From: G965279335 sp965279285 | GTDB lineage: Bacteria; Pseudomonadota; Gammaproteobacteria; DSM-16500 | Direction of reading: 5' to 3' | Assembly (NCBI GenBank): GCA_965279285.1 | Contig: OZ257148.1 | Location: 496,001 to 560,000, forward strand | DNA: 64,000 nt | Shown here: one piece after another, positions 8,371 through 15,514 of the stretch | How positions within the stretch are numbered: position 1 is the first letter of the stretch | How the letters are laid out: each line of letters starts with the position of its first letter | The notes under the pieces: generated by a model | What the model was told of the DNA's origin: nothing | Database searches by the model: none | Seen by the model: only the letters and a program-made list of their open reading frames with translations | Made by a program: the position numbers and the translations under genes

Positions 8371-8850
8371 ATGCATCAGATTGTGATTCAATATGCTGTT
8401 GCAAAAAAAACACCGAGCAGCAATTTATTAAAGCGGTGGGCTATTGCTGCGCTCACTGAAGCAGCACAGCAAAAATATCCCTTAACTCAAATTGAGCTCA
8501 CTATTCGCATTGTTGACACTCAAGAAATGCAACAATTAAATTCCACCTATCGTCAAAAAATGGGGCCAACCAATGTATTGGCTTTTCCTTATGATTCATT
8601 ACATCAGCTTAATGATGGTATCCTCTATTTAGGTGACATTGTTATTTGCCAAGACATTGTTATGCAAGAAGCTATCGAACAAAATAAATTAGAAAAAGCG
8701 CACTGGGCACACATGGTTATTCATGGCACTTTACATTTACTCGGCTATGACCATATTGTAGAAGAAGATGCTACTATCATGGAAACTAAAGAGATTGACA
8801 TCTTAAATTTATTAGGCTTTCCTAATCCTTATCAACTTTGTGAAGGGTAA
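8371..8850 (+). CDS. ybeY: Endoribonuclease YbeY (rRNA maturation)
   Basis: YbeY is a zinc-dependent endoribonuclease involved in 16S rRNA 3'-end maturation and 70S quality control. The 159-residue product ends in the zinc motif HGTLHLLGYDH. The start at 8371 (MHQIVIQYAV) lies just after the phoH stop and has an AAGG site ~11 nt upstream; a longer reading from 8320 would run inside phoH. The overlap-free but tight spacing with phoH and corC indicates one operon. Confidence 0.95.
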   Translation: MHQIVIQYAVAKKTPSSNLLKRWAIAALTEAAQQKYPLTQIELTIRIVDTQEMQQLNSTYRQKMGPTNVLAFPYDSLHQLNDGILYLGDIVICQDIVMQEAIEQNKLEKAHWAHMVIHGTLHLLGYDHIVEEDATIMETKEIDILNLLGFPNPYQLCEG

Positions 8851-8854
8851 TTAT

Positions 8855-9700
8855 ATGGCAGAAAATTCCAATGCCAAAGAAAACAAAACGCGCTCATGGT
8901 TTGAACGTTTAAGTGATATGCTCATTCGTGAACCGAAAAATCGTGCACAGCTCATGGAAGTTTTACGCGATGCAGAAGAACATAATATTTTAAGTGCTGA
9001 CATGTTAAGCATGATTGAAAGTGTACTACAAGTCTCAGAAATGCAAGTGCGTGAAGTCATGATTCCTAAATCACAAATGACGGTAGTCAATCACAACAGC
9101 ACGTTAGATAGCCTATTGCCGATACTGATTGAATCTGCCCACTCACGCTTTCCTATTATTGATGATGAAAGCGATGATGTTGTTGGTATTTTGCTAGCAA
9201 AAGATGTATTAAAATATTTTTTTAATCGCGAAAAACAAGCATTCTCTGTCAATGATATATTACGCCCTGCTATCTTTGTGCCGCAAAGCAAGCGTCTGGA
9301 TATTTTACTCCGCGAATTTCGCATCAATCGCAATCATATGGCTATCGTCATTGATGAATATGGCCATGTTGCTGGGCTAGTCACTATTGAAGACGTACTA
9401 GAACAAATTGTTGGTGATATCGAAGATGAATATGATACAGATGAAGAAGACGATATAAAAAAACATGCTGATGGCGTTTATACAGTAAAAGCTGCAACAC
9501 CTATTGAAGACTTTAATGACTATTTTAAAACTGAGATCAGTGACGAAGAGTTTGATACGATCGGTGGGATTTTGTTAAAAGGATTTGGCCACTTACCTAA
9601 GCGTGGTGAAACAATTAAAATAGAAAATCATCGTTTTAAAATTTTACACAGCGATAATCGACGTATTCATTTGCTTGAAGTAAAAAAAATGGTGCCATAA
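8855..9700 (+). CDS. corC: CorC/HlyC-type CBS-domain protein, 3' end altered by element
   Basis: Cytosolic CorC (YbeX) protein: a CBS-domain pair (~65-190, with IDEYGHVAGLVTIEDVLEQIVGDIEDEYD) followed by the CorC_HlyC domain. It is tied to Mg/Co efflux and, through this operon, to ribosome metabolism. The start at 8855 follows GAAGGG at good spacing. The product is 281 residues. Its TAA stop lies in the inverted-repeat end of the element at 9697. If that element and one target copy are removed, the frame continues VPIKNKS and then stops, so insertion probably shortened the protein by four residues. No lnt gene follows, unlike E. coli. Confidence 0.95.
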   Translation: MAENSNAKENKTRSWFERLSDMLIREPKNRAQLMEVLRDAEEHNILSADMLSMIESVLQVSEMQVREVMIPKSQMTVVNHNSTLDSLLPILIESAHSRFPIIDDESDDVVGILLAKDVLKYFFNREKQAFSVNDILRPAIFVPQSKRLDILLREFRINRNHMAIVIDEYGHVAGLVTIEDVLEQIVGDIEDEYDTDEEDDIKKHADGVYTVKAATPIEDFNDYFKTEISDEEFDTIGGILLKGFGHLPKRGETIKIENHRFKILHSDNRRIHLLEVKKMVP

Positions 9701-9848
9701 TTATTCAGCAACAAGAGCACGCGCGAGTGTAGTACTTAAAATACCGCTCCGAGCAAAACATCCCTGTTTTAGGCTTGCCATCCATGGCAAGCAAGTCGCT
9801 TTATTTTAAGTACTACACTCGCGCGTGCTCTTGTTGCTGAATAATTAT
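9697..9848. mobile_element. Miniature inverted-repeat element, 8-bp target duplication
   Basis: Same family as 7158-7309 but in opposite orientation. The 46-bp arms 9698-9743 and 9802-9847 are perfectly complementary. The loop differs from that at 7205-7262 at only 2 of 58 positions, while the arms differ at 9 of 46 positions, all matched by a change in the other arm. The repeat TGGTGCCA occurs at 9690-9697 and 9848-9855 (the outermost base of each end can be counted either way). The element provides the corC stop codon. The rest of the 9701-10015 gap shows only a ribosome site (AAGGAAGG) for the next gene. Confidence 0.9.
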
Positions 9849-10015
9849 GGTGCCAATCAAAAATAAAAGCTAAAGCCAACACAAGCTGTTTGACATTGAG
9901 ACTATCCTTATGCAAGACTTACCACTAACTTTTAGTATTCACTGAGTACAAAAAGTTAGAGCATGAAAACAGTCGGCTCACTCTTTATTATCACTTTAAA
10001 AAGGAAGGAAAGTGT

Positions 10016-10288
10016 ATGAAAAAAATATCTGCTTTAATTTTTGCTGTGTTTTTTACCGTATTAGGCGTTAGTGCTGTTTATGCTGCTGATCAAGCACCTG
10101 CAGTTAAACAATGCATCACTGACAATGCAAGCGAAGGCCAAACACCTGCTGTTGTTGAAGGCTATTGCACCTGCATGAGCAAAGTAATGCCTGCTACAGA
10201 AAAAGCCACCATTACTGAGTGGGAAAAAGCTCACAAAGCTGAATCTGATGATTGCAGCAAAAAAGCGGGATGGGCTGGTAGTAAGTAG
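10016..10288 (+). CDS. Small exported cysteine-containing protein
   Basis: A 90-residue product with a clear signal peptide (MKKISALIFAVFFTVLGVSAVYA, cleavage after ~23). The mature ~67 residues contain four cysteines (QCIT, YCTCMS, DDCSKK), which could form two disulphides in the periplasm. It has a strong ribosome site (GGAAGGAAAG) and is followed by a good terminator at 10303-10340, so it is probably a well-expressed single gene. I do not recognise the family. Confidence 0.85.
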   Translation: MKKISALIFAVFFTVLGVSAVYAADQAPAVKQCITDNASEGQTPAVVEGYCTCMSKVMPATEKATITEWEKAHKAESDDCSKKAGWAGSK

Positions 10289-10302
10289 CCACTGCTAAAA
10301 TT

Positions 10303-10340
10303 AGAGAGACCAAGCACTCGAAAGAGGATGGGGTCTCTCT
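10303..10340 (+). terminator. Rho-independent terminator
   Basis: The stem AGAGAGACC/GGTCTCTCT (9 bp, 10303-10311 with 10332-10340) is followed by the T-rich stretch GATTTGTTTT. It lies 15 bp after the stop of the small exported protein. Confidence 0.8.
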
Positions 10341-10498
10341 GATTTGTTTTGACTATTTTTTACTCTGCTGGCTTGACTTTCAACACCCTTTCTTCTAATA
10401 ACATCATGCGCCTTATAAACGTTCACTAACCTCAAAACTTACTTCGCATTTACCTTATCAAAATCCACTAAAAACTTATTAAAAAATCATGGAGCTTA

Positions 10499-11446
10499 AT
10501 GTTATTTAATAAAATAATTTGCTGTAAAAAATGGCTAGCGCTGTTCCTGATAATTCTTTTATCAGGATACAGTGCTTATCAGCATCTGCACAAACAAGAT
10601 TTTGTTACAACATTAAAGCCGCATTATATTTCTATTCAAAACGGTTATTTAGAATATTATTGCTTTGGTAGTGGTAGTCCTATCGTACTTATCCCTGGCT
10701 ATGTTACTGATATCTCCAGCTGGAATCGCCAATTTCTTATTGCTTTAGCAAAGCAACATCAACTTATTATTTTTAATAATCGTAATGTCGGTAGATCTTT
10801 TGTTAACTCCAATCATGCTGAAAGTAAAGATTTAGCGAACGACACCTATCAATTAATTCAGCAATTACATTTAAAAAAACCGGCTGTACTAGGAATTTCG
10901 ATGGGTGGCATGATAGCGCAGCAACTCGCCGTTTTACATCCAAAAGAGCTTGGTCAGTTAATTTTAATCAATACCGTTATTGCCGGCAAACAAGCTGTGC
11001 GACCCACTCGCACAATAGAAGAAGCTATGCTAAATATGCCTATCAATAAATTAGAAAGATATCTTGTAGCAATAAAATTATTTTTCCCTGCATCAGAACG
11101 ATTATCAATGGGATTAGCGTTAGCATTCAATCGATTTCAACCACAAGATTATGTAGAAATTAATGCAGTTACTGTTATCTCACAACAACGGACTCTAGTT
11201 ACAAACTGGCTTGATGATAATGTGACTGCTAATAAAATTGCAAAACTATCTTTACCGGTGTTAATTTTAAATGGTGGTGCTGATGAAGTTATTCCACCCA
11301 TCAATAGCGCTATTCTTGCTTGTGCTATTCCTCATGCAAAATTAAAACGCTGGCAGAGTGGCGGGCATGCGATGATTTATCAATATCCGGAAGATATTGC
11401 TCGCTCGATAAATGACTTTATTGCGGGGAAGGTAACTATTCAGTAG
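10499..11446 (+). CDS. Membrane-anchored alpha/beta hydrolase
   Basis: An alpha/beta-hydrolase of 315 residues with one N-terminal hydrophobic segment (~12-27, LALFLIILLSGYSAY), probably a signal anchor placing the catalytic domain in the periplasm. The fold is complete: oxyanion region IVLIPGYVTD, nucleophile elbow GISMGGM (Ser134), acid loop NGGADEVIPP, and the catalytic His in SGGHAMIY (His290). Substrate is unknown. The last codons (VTIQ and the TAG stop) lie inside the terminal repeat of the element starting at 11432, so the natural C terminus was probably different. Confidence 0.9.
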   Translation: MLFNKIICCKKWLALFLIILLSGYSAYQHLHKQDFVTTLKPHYISIQNGYLEYYCFGSGSPIVLIPGYVTDISSWNRQFLIALAKQHQLIIFNNRNVGRSFVNSNHAESKDLANDTYQLIQQLHLKKPAVLGISMGGMIAQQLAVLHPKELGQLILINTVIAGKQAVRPTRTIEEAMLNMPINKLERYLVAIKLFFPASERLSMGLALAFNRFQPQDYVEINAVTVISQQRTLVTNWLDDNVTANKIAKLSLPVLILNGGADEVIPPINSAILACAIPHAKLKRWQSGGHAMIYQYPEDIARSINDFIAGKVTIQ

Positions 11447-11598
11447 TTAGGGAGTTTGGTGGGCACGCTGCGCTTTGCCCACCCTACAAAAGCATTCCAA
11501 CTAAATATTATATTGGAAAAACGGCGGTTACAATTATAAAAAATGTAGGGTGGGCAAAGCGCAGCGTGCCCACTAAACCCTAGCCACTGAGTAGCTAC
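11432..11598. repeat. Inverted-repeat element, GGTGGGC class
   Basis: Ends GTAACTATTCAG (11432) and CTGAGTAGCTAC (to 11598), with two inverted copies of the 32-bp GGTGGGC unit at 11456-11487 and 11545-11576. The right end has diverged from the consensus. The middle differs from the inner hairpin of the copies at 4455 and 41214. It provides the last codons and stop of the hydrolase gene. I see no target duplication. Confidence 0.8.
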
Positions 11599-11678
11599 TA
11601 ATTAATGCAGCCATCCCCTATCCTATTGATCTTAAAAGCATAATTTCATCAGTAATCGGTACAAATTCGATCTGTTTC

Positions 11679-11749
11679 TTTATGTAATTTGGCAATAGAA
11701 ATGCCAAATTACATTGAAATTTGGCATTTCTATTGCCAAATTACATAAA
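11679..11749. repeat. 71-bp nested palindrome upstream of DUF4143 ATPase
   Basis: The arms 11679-11710 and 11718-11749 are perfectly complementary over 32 bp around a 7-nt loop. Each arm is itself a hairpin (AATTTGGCA...TGCCAAATT), so the sequence can fold as one long hairpin or two short ones. It lies 50 bp before the ATPase start and could be a terminator, an operator pair or a small mobile hairpin. It is unrelated in sequence to the other hairpin families here. Confidence 0.75.
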
Positions 11750-11800
11750 AACCACTATCCTATTAAGACCCTACCATAACCTTAGAATCAAAAAGACCTC

Positions 11801-12958
11801 ATGAAAAACAAAAAGACTTACCGCAGGCTCATCAATATTGATATTGACACACCTAGCAGCATTTTTTTATTTGGACCCAGAGGAACAGGTAAAACTTCAT
11901 GGATAAAAACACACCTGAATGACATTTTATATTTTGATCTACTGAATACCAACATTTATAACGATTTCTTAGCTAACCCTGCCAGATTAGAAGAAAGAAT
12001 TCCACCAGGGTTTAAACAATATATCGTAGTTGATGAAGTGCAAAAAATTCCTGAATTACTAAACGAAGTACATCGCTTAATTGAAACATATGGCTATCGA
12101 TTTATCTTAACAGGATCCAGCGCACGAAGCCTAAGACGCAAGGGCGTCAACTTACTCGCAGGCCGAGCCCTGAATTATACTATGCATCCACTAACATGCT
12201 ATGAATTAGGTACCGATTTTTCTTTAGACTCAGCATTAAACTTTGGCTTACTACCTTCAATTTATCATGTATCTGATCCATCACATTATCTTGAAACTTA
12301 TATCACTACCTACTTGCGCGAAGAAATCTTACAAGAAGGATTACTGCGAAACTTAAATCAATTCGCACGATTTTTAGAAACAGCTAGCTTCTCTCAAGGA
12401 CAAGTGGTCAATATGTCTGAAGTTGCACGCGAAACTGCTATTGATAGAAAATTAGTTAACAACTATTTTACAATTTTAGAAGATTTGCTGATTGGATACT
12501 GGTTACCTGTTTTTACTAAGCGAGCCAAACGCCGCTTAATTTCAAGTCCAAAATTTTATCTTTTTGATCCGGGTGTTTATAGAGCTATTCGACCAAAAGG
12601 ACCTTTAGATTCTCCAGAAGAAATCGATGGCTCTGCGCTTGAGACTTTATTTTTAGCACATTTACGCGCTGTTAATGATTATTATAGGCTAGGCTATAAA
12701 TTATTTTTTTGGCGAACCAGCAATGATGTTGAAGTTGATTTTATTGTTTATGGAGAGCGTGGATTATTTGCATTTGAAATAAAGCGTTCACGTAACATTA
12801 ATCGTTCAGATTTAAATGGACTTAAAGCATTTTCCACTGACTATAAAATTGCAAAATGCTATTTATTATACGGTGGTGATCACGAAGAATATCATGAAAA
12901 TATTCATGTTATGCCCTTTTTACAAGGCCTCAAAAAATTAATTGAAATTTTACGCTAG
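11801..12958 (+). CDS. AAA-type ATPase with DUF4143 domain
   Basis: A 385-residue P-loop protein of the ATPase/DUF4143 family. Walker A is FGPRGTGKTSW (~24-34) and Walker B YIVVDEVQKI (~73-82), with LTGSSARSLRR as sensor region. The C-terminal half carries DUF4143 with the nuclease-like stretch FFWRTSNDVEVDFIVYG...FAFEIKRS, which resembles a PD-(D/E)xK core (D, E-x-K). Such proteins are widespread on mobile DNA and their role is not settled; antitoxin-like or DNA-related roles have been suggested. Its neighbours here are exported proteins of unknown function. Confidence 0.9.
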   Translation: MKNKKTYRRLINIDIDTPSSIFLFGPRGTGKTSWIKTHLNDILYFDLLNTNIYNDFLANPARLEERIPPGFKQYIVVDEVQKIPELLNEVHRLIETYGYRFILTGSSARSLRRKGVNLLAGRALNYTMHPLTCYELGTDFSLDSALNFGLLPSIYHVSDPSHYLETYITTYLREEILQEGLLRNLNQFARFLETASFSQGQVVNMSEVARETAIDRKLVNNYFTILEDLLIGYWLPVFTKRAKRRLISSPKFYLFDPGVYRAIRPKGPLDSPEEIDGSALETLFLAHLRAVNDYYRLGYKLFFWRTSNDVEVDFIVYGERGLFAFEIKRSRNINRSDLNGLKAFSTDYKIAKCYLLYGGDHEEYHENIHVMPFLQGLKKLIEILR

Positions 12959-12978
12959 CGATTACATAAGGAGCTACA

Positions 12979-13464
12979 ATGATTAAATTTTTAATTTTTA
13001 GCATAATGCTCTGCGCAATTGTATCACCTGCAATTGCTGCTAATCGCGCCGAGCCTGTTCCTTTATATGGTTCTTACACCAGAGACCTAGATCGATCAAA
13101 ACAAACATTCAATGGGCATCTGAATGGCAATAATCGCCCATGGAAACAAAAAGAAGATTTCTTCACTGTTTGCGAAGCATCTGCCTGCATTGCTCATACA
13201 CCTAATTTATATGCTCCCCCCGGATCCCCCAAGTATATTGACTACCACTGGATTAATAATCGTTGGGAATTGAAGGCTGATCACTTCTTTAATTGCAACG
13301 ATGGCAGCAAAGTCAAGTCTGTTTTATCTGAGTTTATTACGTCAAACGGGGATGGTAGTTTTTTTGGTGAAAGAAGTATTAAAATAGATGAACCAGGATG
13401 TCCTGGTGAAGGCTCTGGTATATACCGAATATCTTTTAAATTAACTCCTCTAGCGGCAATATAA
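12979..13464 (+). CDS. Exported protein of unknown function
   Basis: A 161-residue product with a signal peptide (MIKFLIFSIMLCAIVSPAIA, cleavage near 20-21). The mature part holds four cysteines (CEASAC, FNCNDG, EPGCPG) and many aromatic and charged residues. It follows the ATPase gene after 20 bp with a TAAGGAG ribosome site, so it may share its transcript. No family is recognised. Another exported protein (14347-14970) and a broken lysozyme-like gene follow on the same strand. Confidence 0.8.
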   Translation: MIKFLIFSIMLCAIVSPAIAANRAEPVPLYGSYTRDLDRSKQTFNGHLNGNNRPWKQKEDFFTVCEASACIAHTPNLYAPPGSPKYIDYHWINNRWELKADHFFNCNDGSKVKSVLSEFITSNGDGSFFGERSIKIDEPGCPGEGSGIYRISFKLTPLAAI

Positions 13465-13614
13465 TTCTTTGATAGCGCTAAACAACTAAGTCCGCCGCGA
13501 AACTCAGCTCGGTTATGGATTTTTGCGAAATAAAAATTATAACCCCTGGTCAAGACAAAAAAAATTAAATACAATGTAGCTATTAAAGGCTTCACATTTT
13601 TTAAAGGATTTGAG

Positions 13615-14343
13615 ATGAATAATCAAAATGATTTTATTAATGTTCACGAAGATATAACACATACAAAAAATGACAACAAAAGTCATGTGTGGAGACGTTG
13701 TTCGATAGGAAAACATTTTGTTAAAAAGCATATATTACATGGCACTAAAAAAGTACGTGAACATTGTGCGTTTAATCCCTCGCATAAAGAAGAACTTTCA
13801 TACGATGAAATTCAATATATCACTCAAAAATATTTTAATGATCTACCAGGACCACCCAGCGCAGGTATCTTAAAATTTGCTGATGCAGACACTTATGACT
13901 GCTTTATCCGAGGATGGACTCATTTTTGAAATGATATATTTAAACCCTCCGATTTATTAGATGCTAACTACATAAAAGCATTGATAGCTACCGAGTCTGG
14001 TTTTAGAAAAAATCCTCCTGAAAATCCCCACGCACATGGATTAATGCAATTGCTACACCAATCTTTTGTAGCTCTTCAAGATACGAAAGGCGAACTACAT
14101 AATTACCTTATACGAGCACCTTGGAAAAAAATATTAGACCCAAGCACAAATATTTGCATGGGCATTCGCTGGTTATTTCAAAAACGACATTTGCTCTCGG
14201 TCAGATTAAAGCAAGAAGTCACCTGGGAAGAGGCTGTTATTGAATATAAATCCTACTGGGATGATATAGAAAAACTGGGCAAAAAAATGCCTAAAGGAAT
14301 ATTAGATTTGCGTGAATATTATAAACAATTATTAGAAGGATAA
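13615..14343 (+). pseudogene. Lysozyme-like/transglycosylase gene with one in-frame TGA
   Basis: Two open stretches (13615-13926 and 13930-14340) are in the same frame and separated only by TGA at 13927-13929. Read through, they give a 242-residue product. The second part has the lytic transglycosylase SLT pattern with the catalytic Glu (YIKALIATESGFRKNP) and the following GLMQL motif; the N-terminal part has a cell-wall-hydrolase-like fold region (LSYDEIQYITQKYF). The sequence around the stop (GWTHF-stop-NDIFKP) suggests an original Trp (TGG). Other genes here use TGA as stop, so recoding is unlikely. An alternative is that the second half is expressed from the TTG at 13978. A tight gap to the next gene (3 bp) shows an operon. 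Confidence 0.75.
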
Positions 14344-14346
14344 TAC

Positions 14347-14970
14347 ATGATACGATTTTTTATTTTTTTTACTACAATAATTATTCCTTTCATAAATATA
14401 GCTTATGCCGCACCTAAAATTGCCAAACAAAAATATCCTTATTCTTTGCTCACTGATGATTATGGCATTCTAAGTGAAAATGATTTAGGAGAATTCGCCT
14501 GGGGTCTCAAACCAAAAAAATTTACCTCAGAAGAAGGCACGACTGGCCCATATAATTATTGGCAATGCTTCCCTCGAAAGCATGTGATGGTAACACTATC
14601 CGACACTGGACACTCCTCAGATGAATTGGGATGGAAAAAAAATGTTGCTTATCTGCAAATTGATGTTTTGCCAGACCAAGATCTAAAAAGTAAAGAGGAT
14701 TATATAAAGCATAACTATGAAATGCGCGCTAACTGGACCATTACAGGCTATCAAAAAAGATTTAACAAATGGCTTAAGTTAATGAAAGACGAAAAATATG
14801 TTTGTCTAGGCGGACATTTTGTTGATCTAGAAAAAAAAGTACTCGATGGAAAGACATGGATAACCTATGGCTGGATATTTGAAAAGCTAAAAACTAAAAA
14901 AGGGTGTGACTCTTATTTTGATAGCTGCACCCCGACTTATGAAAAATATCTTCGTGAAAGAGAAAGTTAG
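14347..14970 (+). CDS. Exported protein of unknown function
   Basis: A 207-residue product with a signal peptide (MIRFFIFFTTIIIPFINIAYA, ~21). The mature part is rich in Trp, Lys and Tyr, with cysteines near the middle and a CDSYFDSC pair near the C terminus that could form a disulphide. It starts 3 bp after the lysozyme-like gene, so the two are probably co-transcribed and may work together, for example as a wall-active enzyme and a partner or inhibitor. This is inference from position only. No family is recognised. Confidence 0.8.
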   Translation: MIRFFIFFTTIIIPFINIAYAAPKIAKQKYPYSLLTDDYGILSENDLGEFAWGLKPKKFTSEEGTTGPYNYWQCFPRKHVMVTLSDTGHSSDELGWKKNVAYLQIDVLPDQDLKSKEDYIKHNYEMRANWTITGYQKRFNKWLKLMKDEKYVCLGGHFVDLEKKVLDGKTWITYGWIFEKLKTKKGCDSYFDSCTPTYEKYLRERES

Positions 14971-15159
14971 CTTATCATAACCTATACTGTTAGCTACTGC
15001 TCTTTGCGTAACTTACAACCTTCAGCCATAATGCACGAAATAAAAATAACCATTAATACAAAAAATATAATGTTAAGTAAATGCCACACATACCTGCCAC
15101 GCTGGAAACCCTCTCCCGCAAGCGGGAGAGGTGATCCTTAGAATACACCGTAGCAGTAA

Positions 15160-15306
15160 CTTCTATCAGCGCTGATTTGCTATGAATTAGCAGGCCTTGA
15201 AGTAGCTGTCCGCTCTGAAAATGCAGCAAGAATACCCTCTGTAGGCAGTATTTCAAACCCGCGTAAACCCCGCGAAGAATTTTTAGTTATGCAAAAAGCC
15301 GTCTAA
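15160..15306 (+). pseudogene. C-terminal fragment of an unrecognised gene
   Basis: A 48-codon open stretch without a start codon reads LLSALICYELAGLEVAVRSE and on to FLVMQKAV before TAA. Its residue mix (Arg, Glu, Ala, Pro) looks like a real protein tail, unlike the surrounding non-coding DNA. It is preceded by a short palindrome CTCTCCCGCAAGCGGGAGAG (15111-15130). I interpret it as the surviving end of a displaced gene, perhaps of a mobile element. The rest of 14971-15405 shows nothing else. Confidence 0.35.
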
Positions 15307-15405
15307 TCCCACCATTCAAAAATAGACCATAGTATAGTTAACTAATAATCAGGATAGGTTTAACAGCGTGTGGTAAATTTAGTGGAATTTCATAACTAGA
15401 GAGTT

Positions 15406-15480
15406 GGGTCGCCGATAGACACAAGGGGAACAGTCACAAAGACCTGCAAGTCAAACTGTTACCCACACCATACGCGACCC
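15406..15480. other. 75-nt structured sequence beside the group II intron
   Basis: The outer stem GGGTCGC/GCGACCC (15406-15412 with 15474-15480) encloses an imperfect hairpin (GGG-AACAGT with ACTGTT-CCC) around GAC...GTC. The length is tRNA-like, but no T-loop consensus is seen, so it is not called a tRNA. It sits 34 bp outside the intron's 3' end, in the 3' exon. Confidence 0.4.
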
Positions 15481-15514
15481 GGAGACATTATCTTTGGTTA
15501 TTGCGAATAATCGA

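Noticed and set aside
13927..13929. TGA read as an amino acid (selenocysteine or recoding)
   Set aside because: Other genes such as miaB, glyS and ybeZ neighbours end with TGA or TAA normally, no SECIS-like context is evident, and Trp fits the position as a point mutation.
15406..15480. tRNA gene
   Set aside because: Acceptor-like stem only; no T-loop consensus or credible anticodon arm on either strand.
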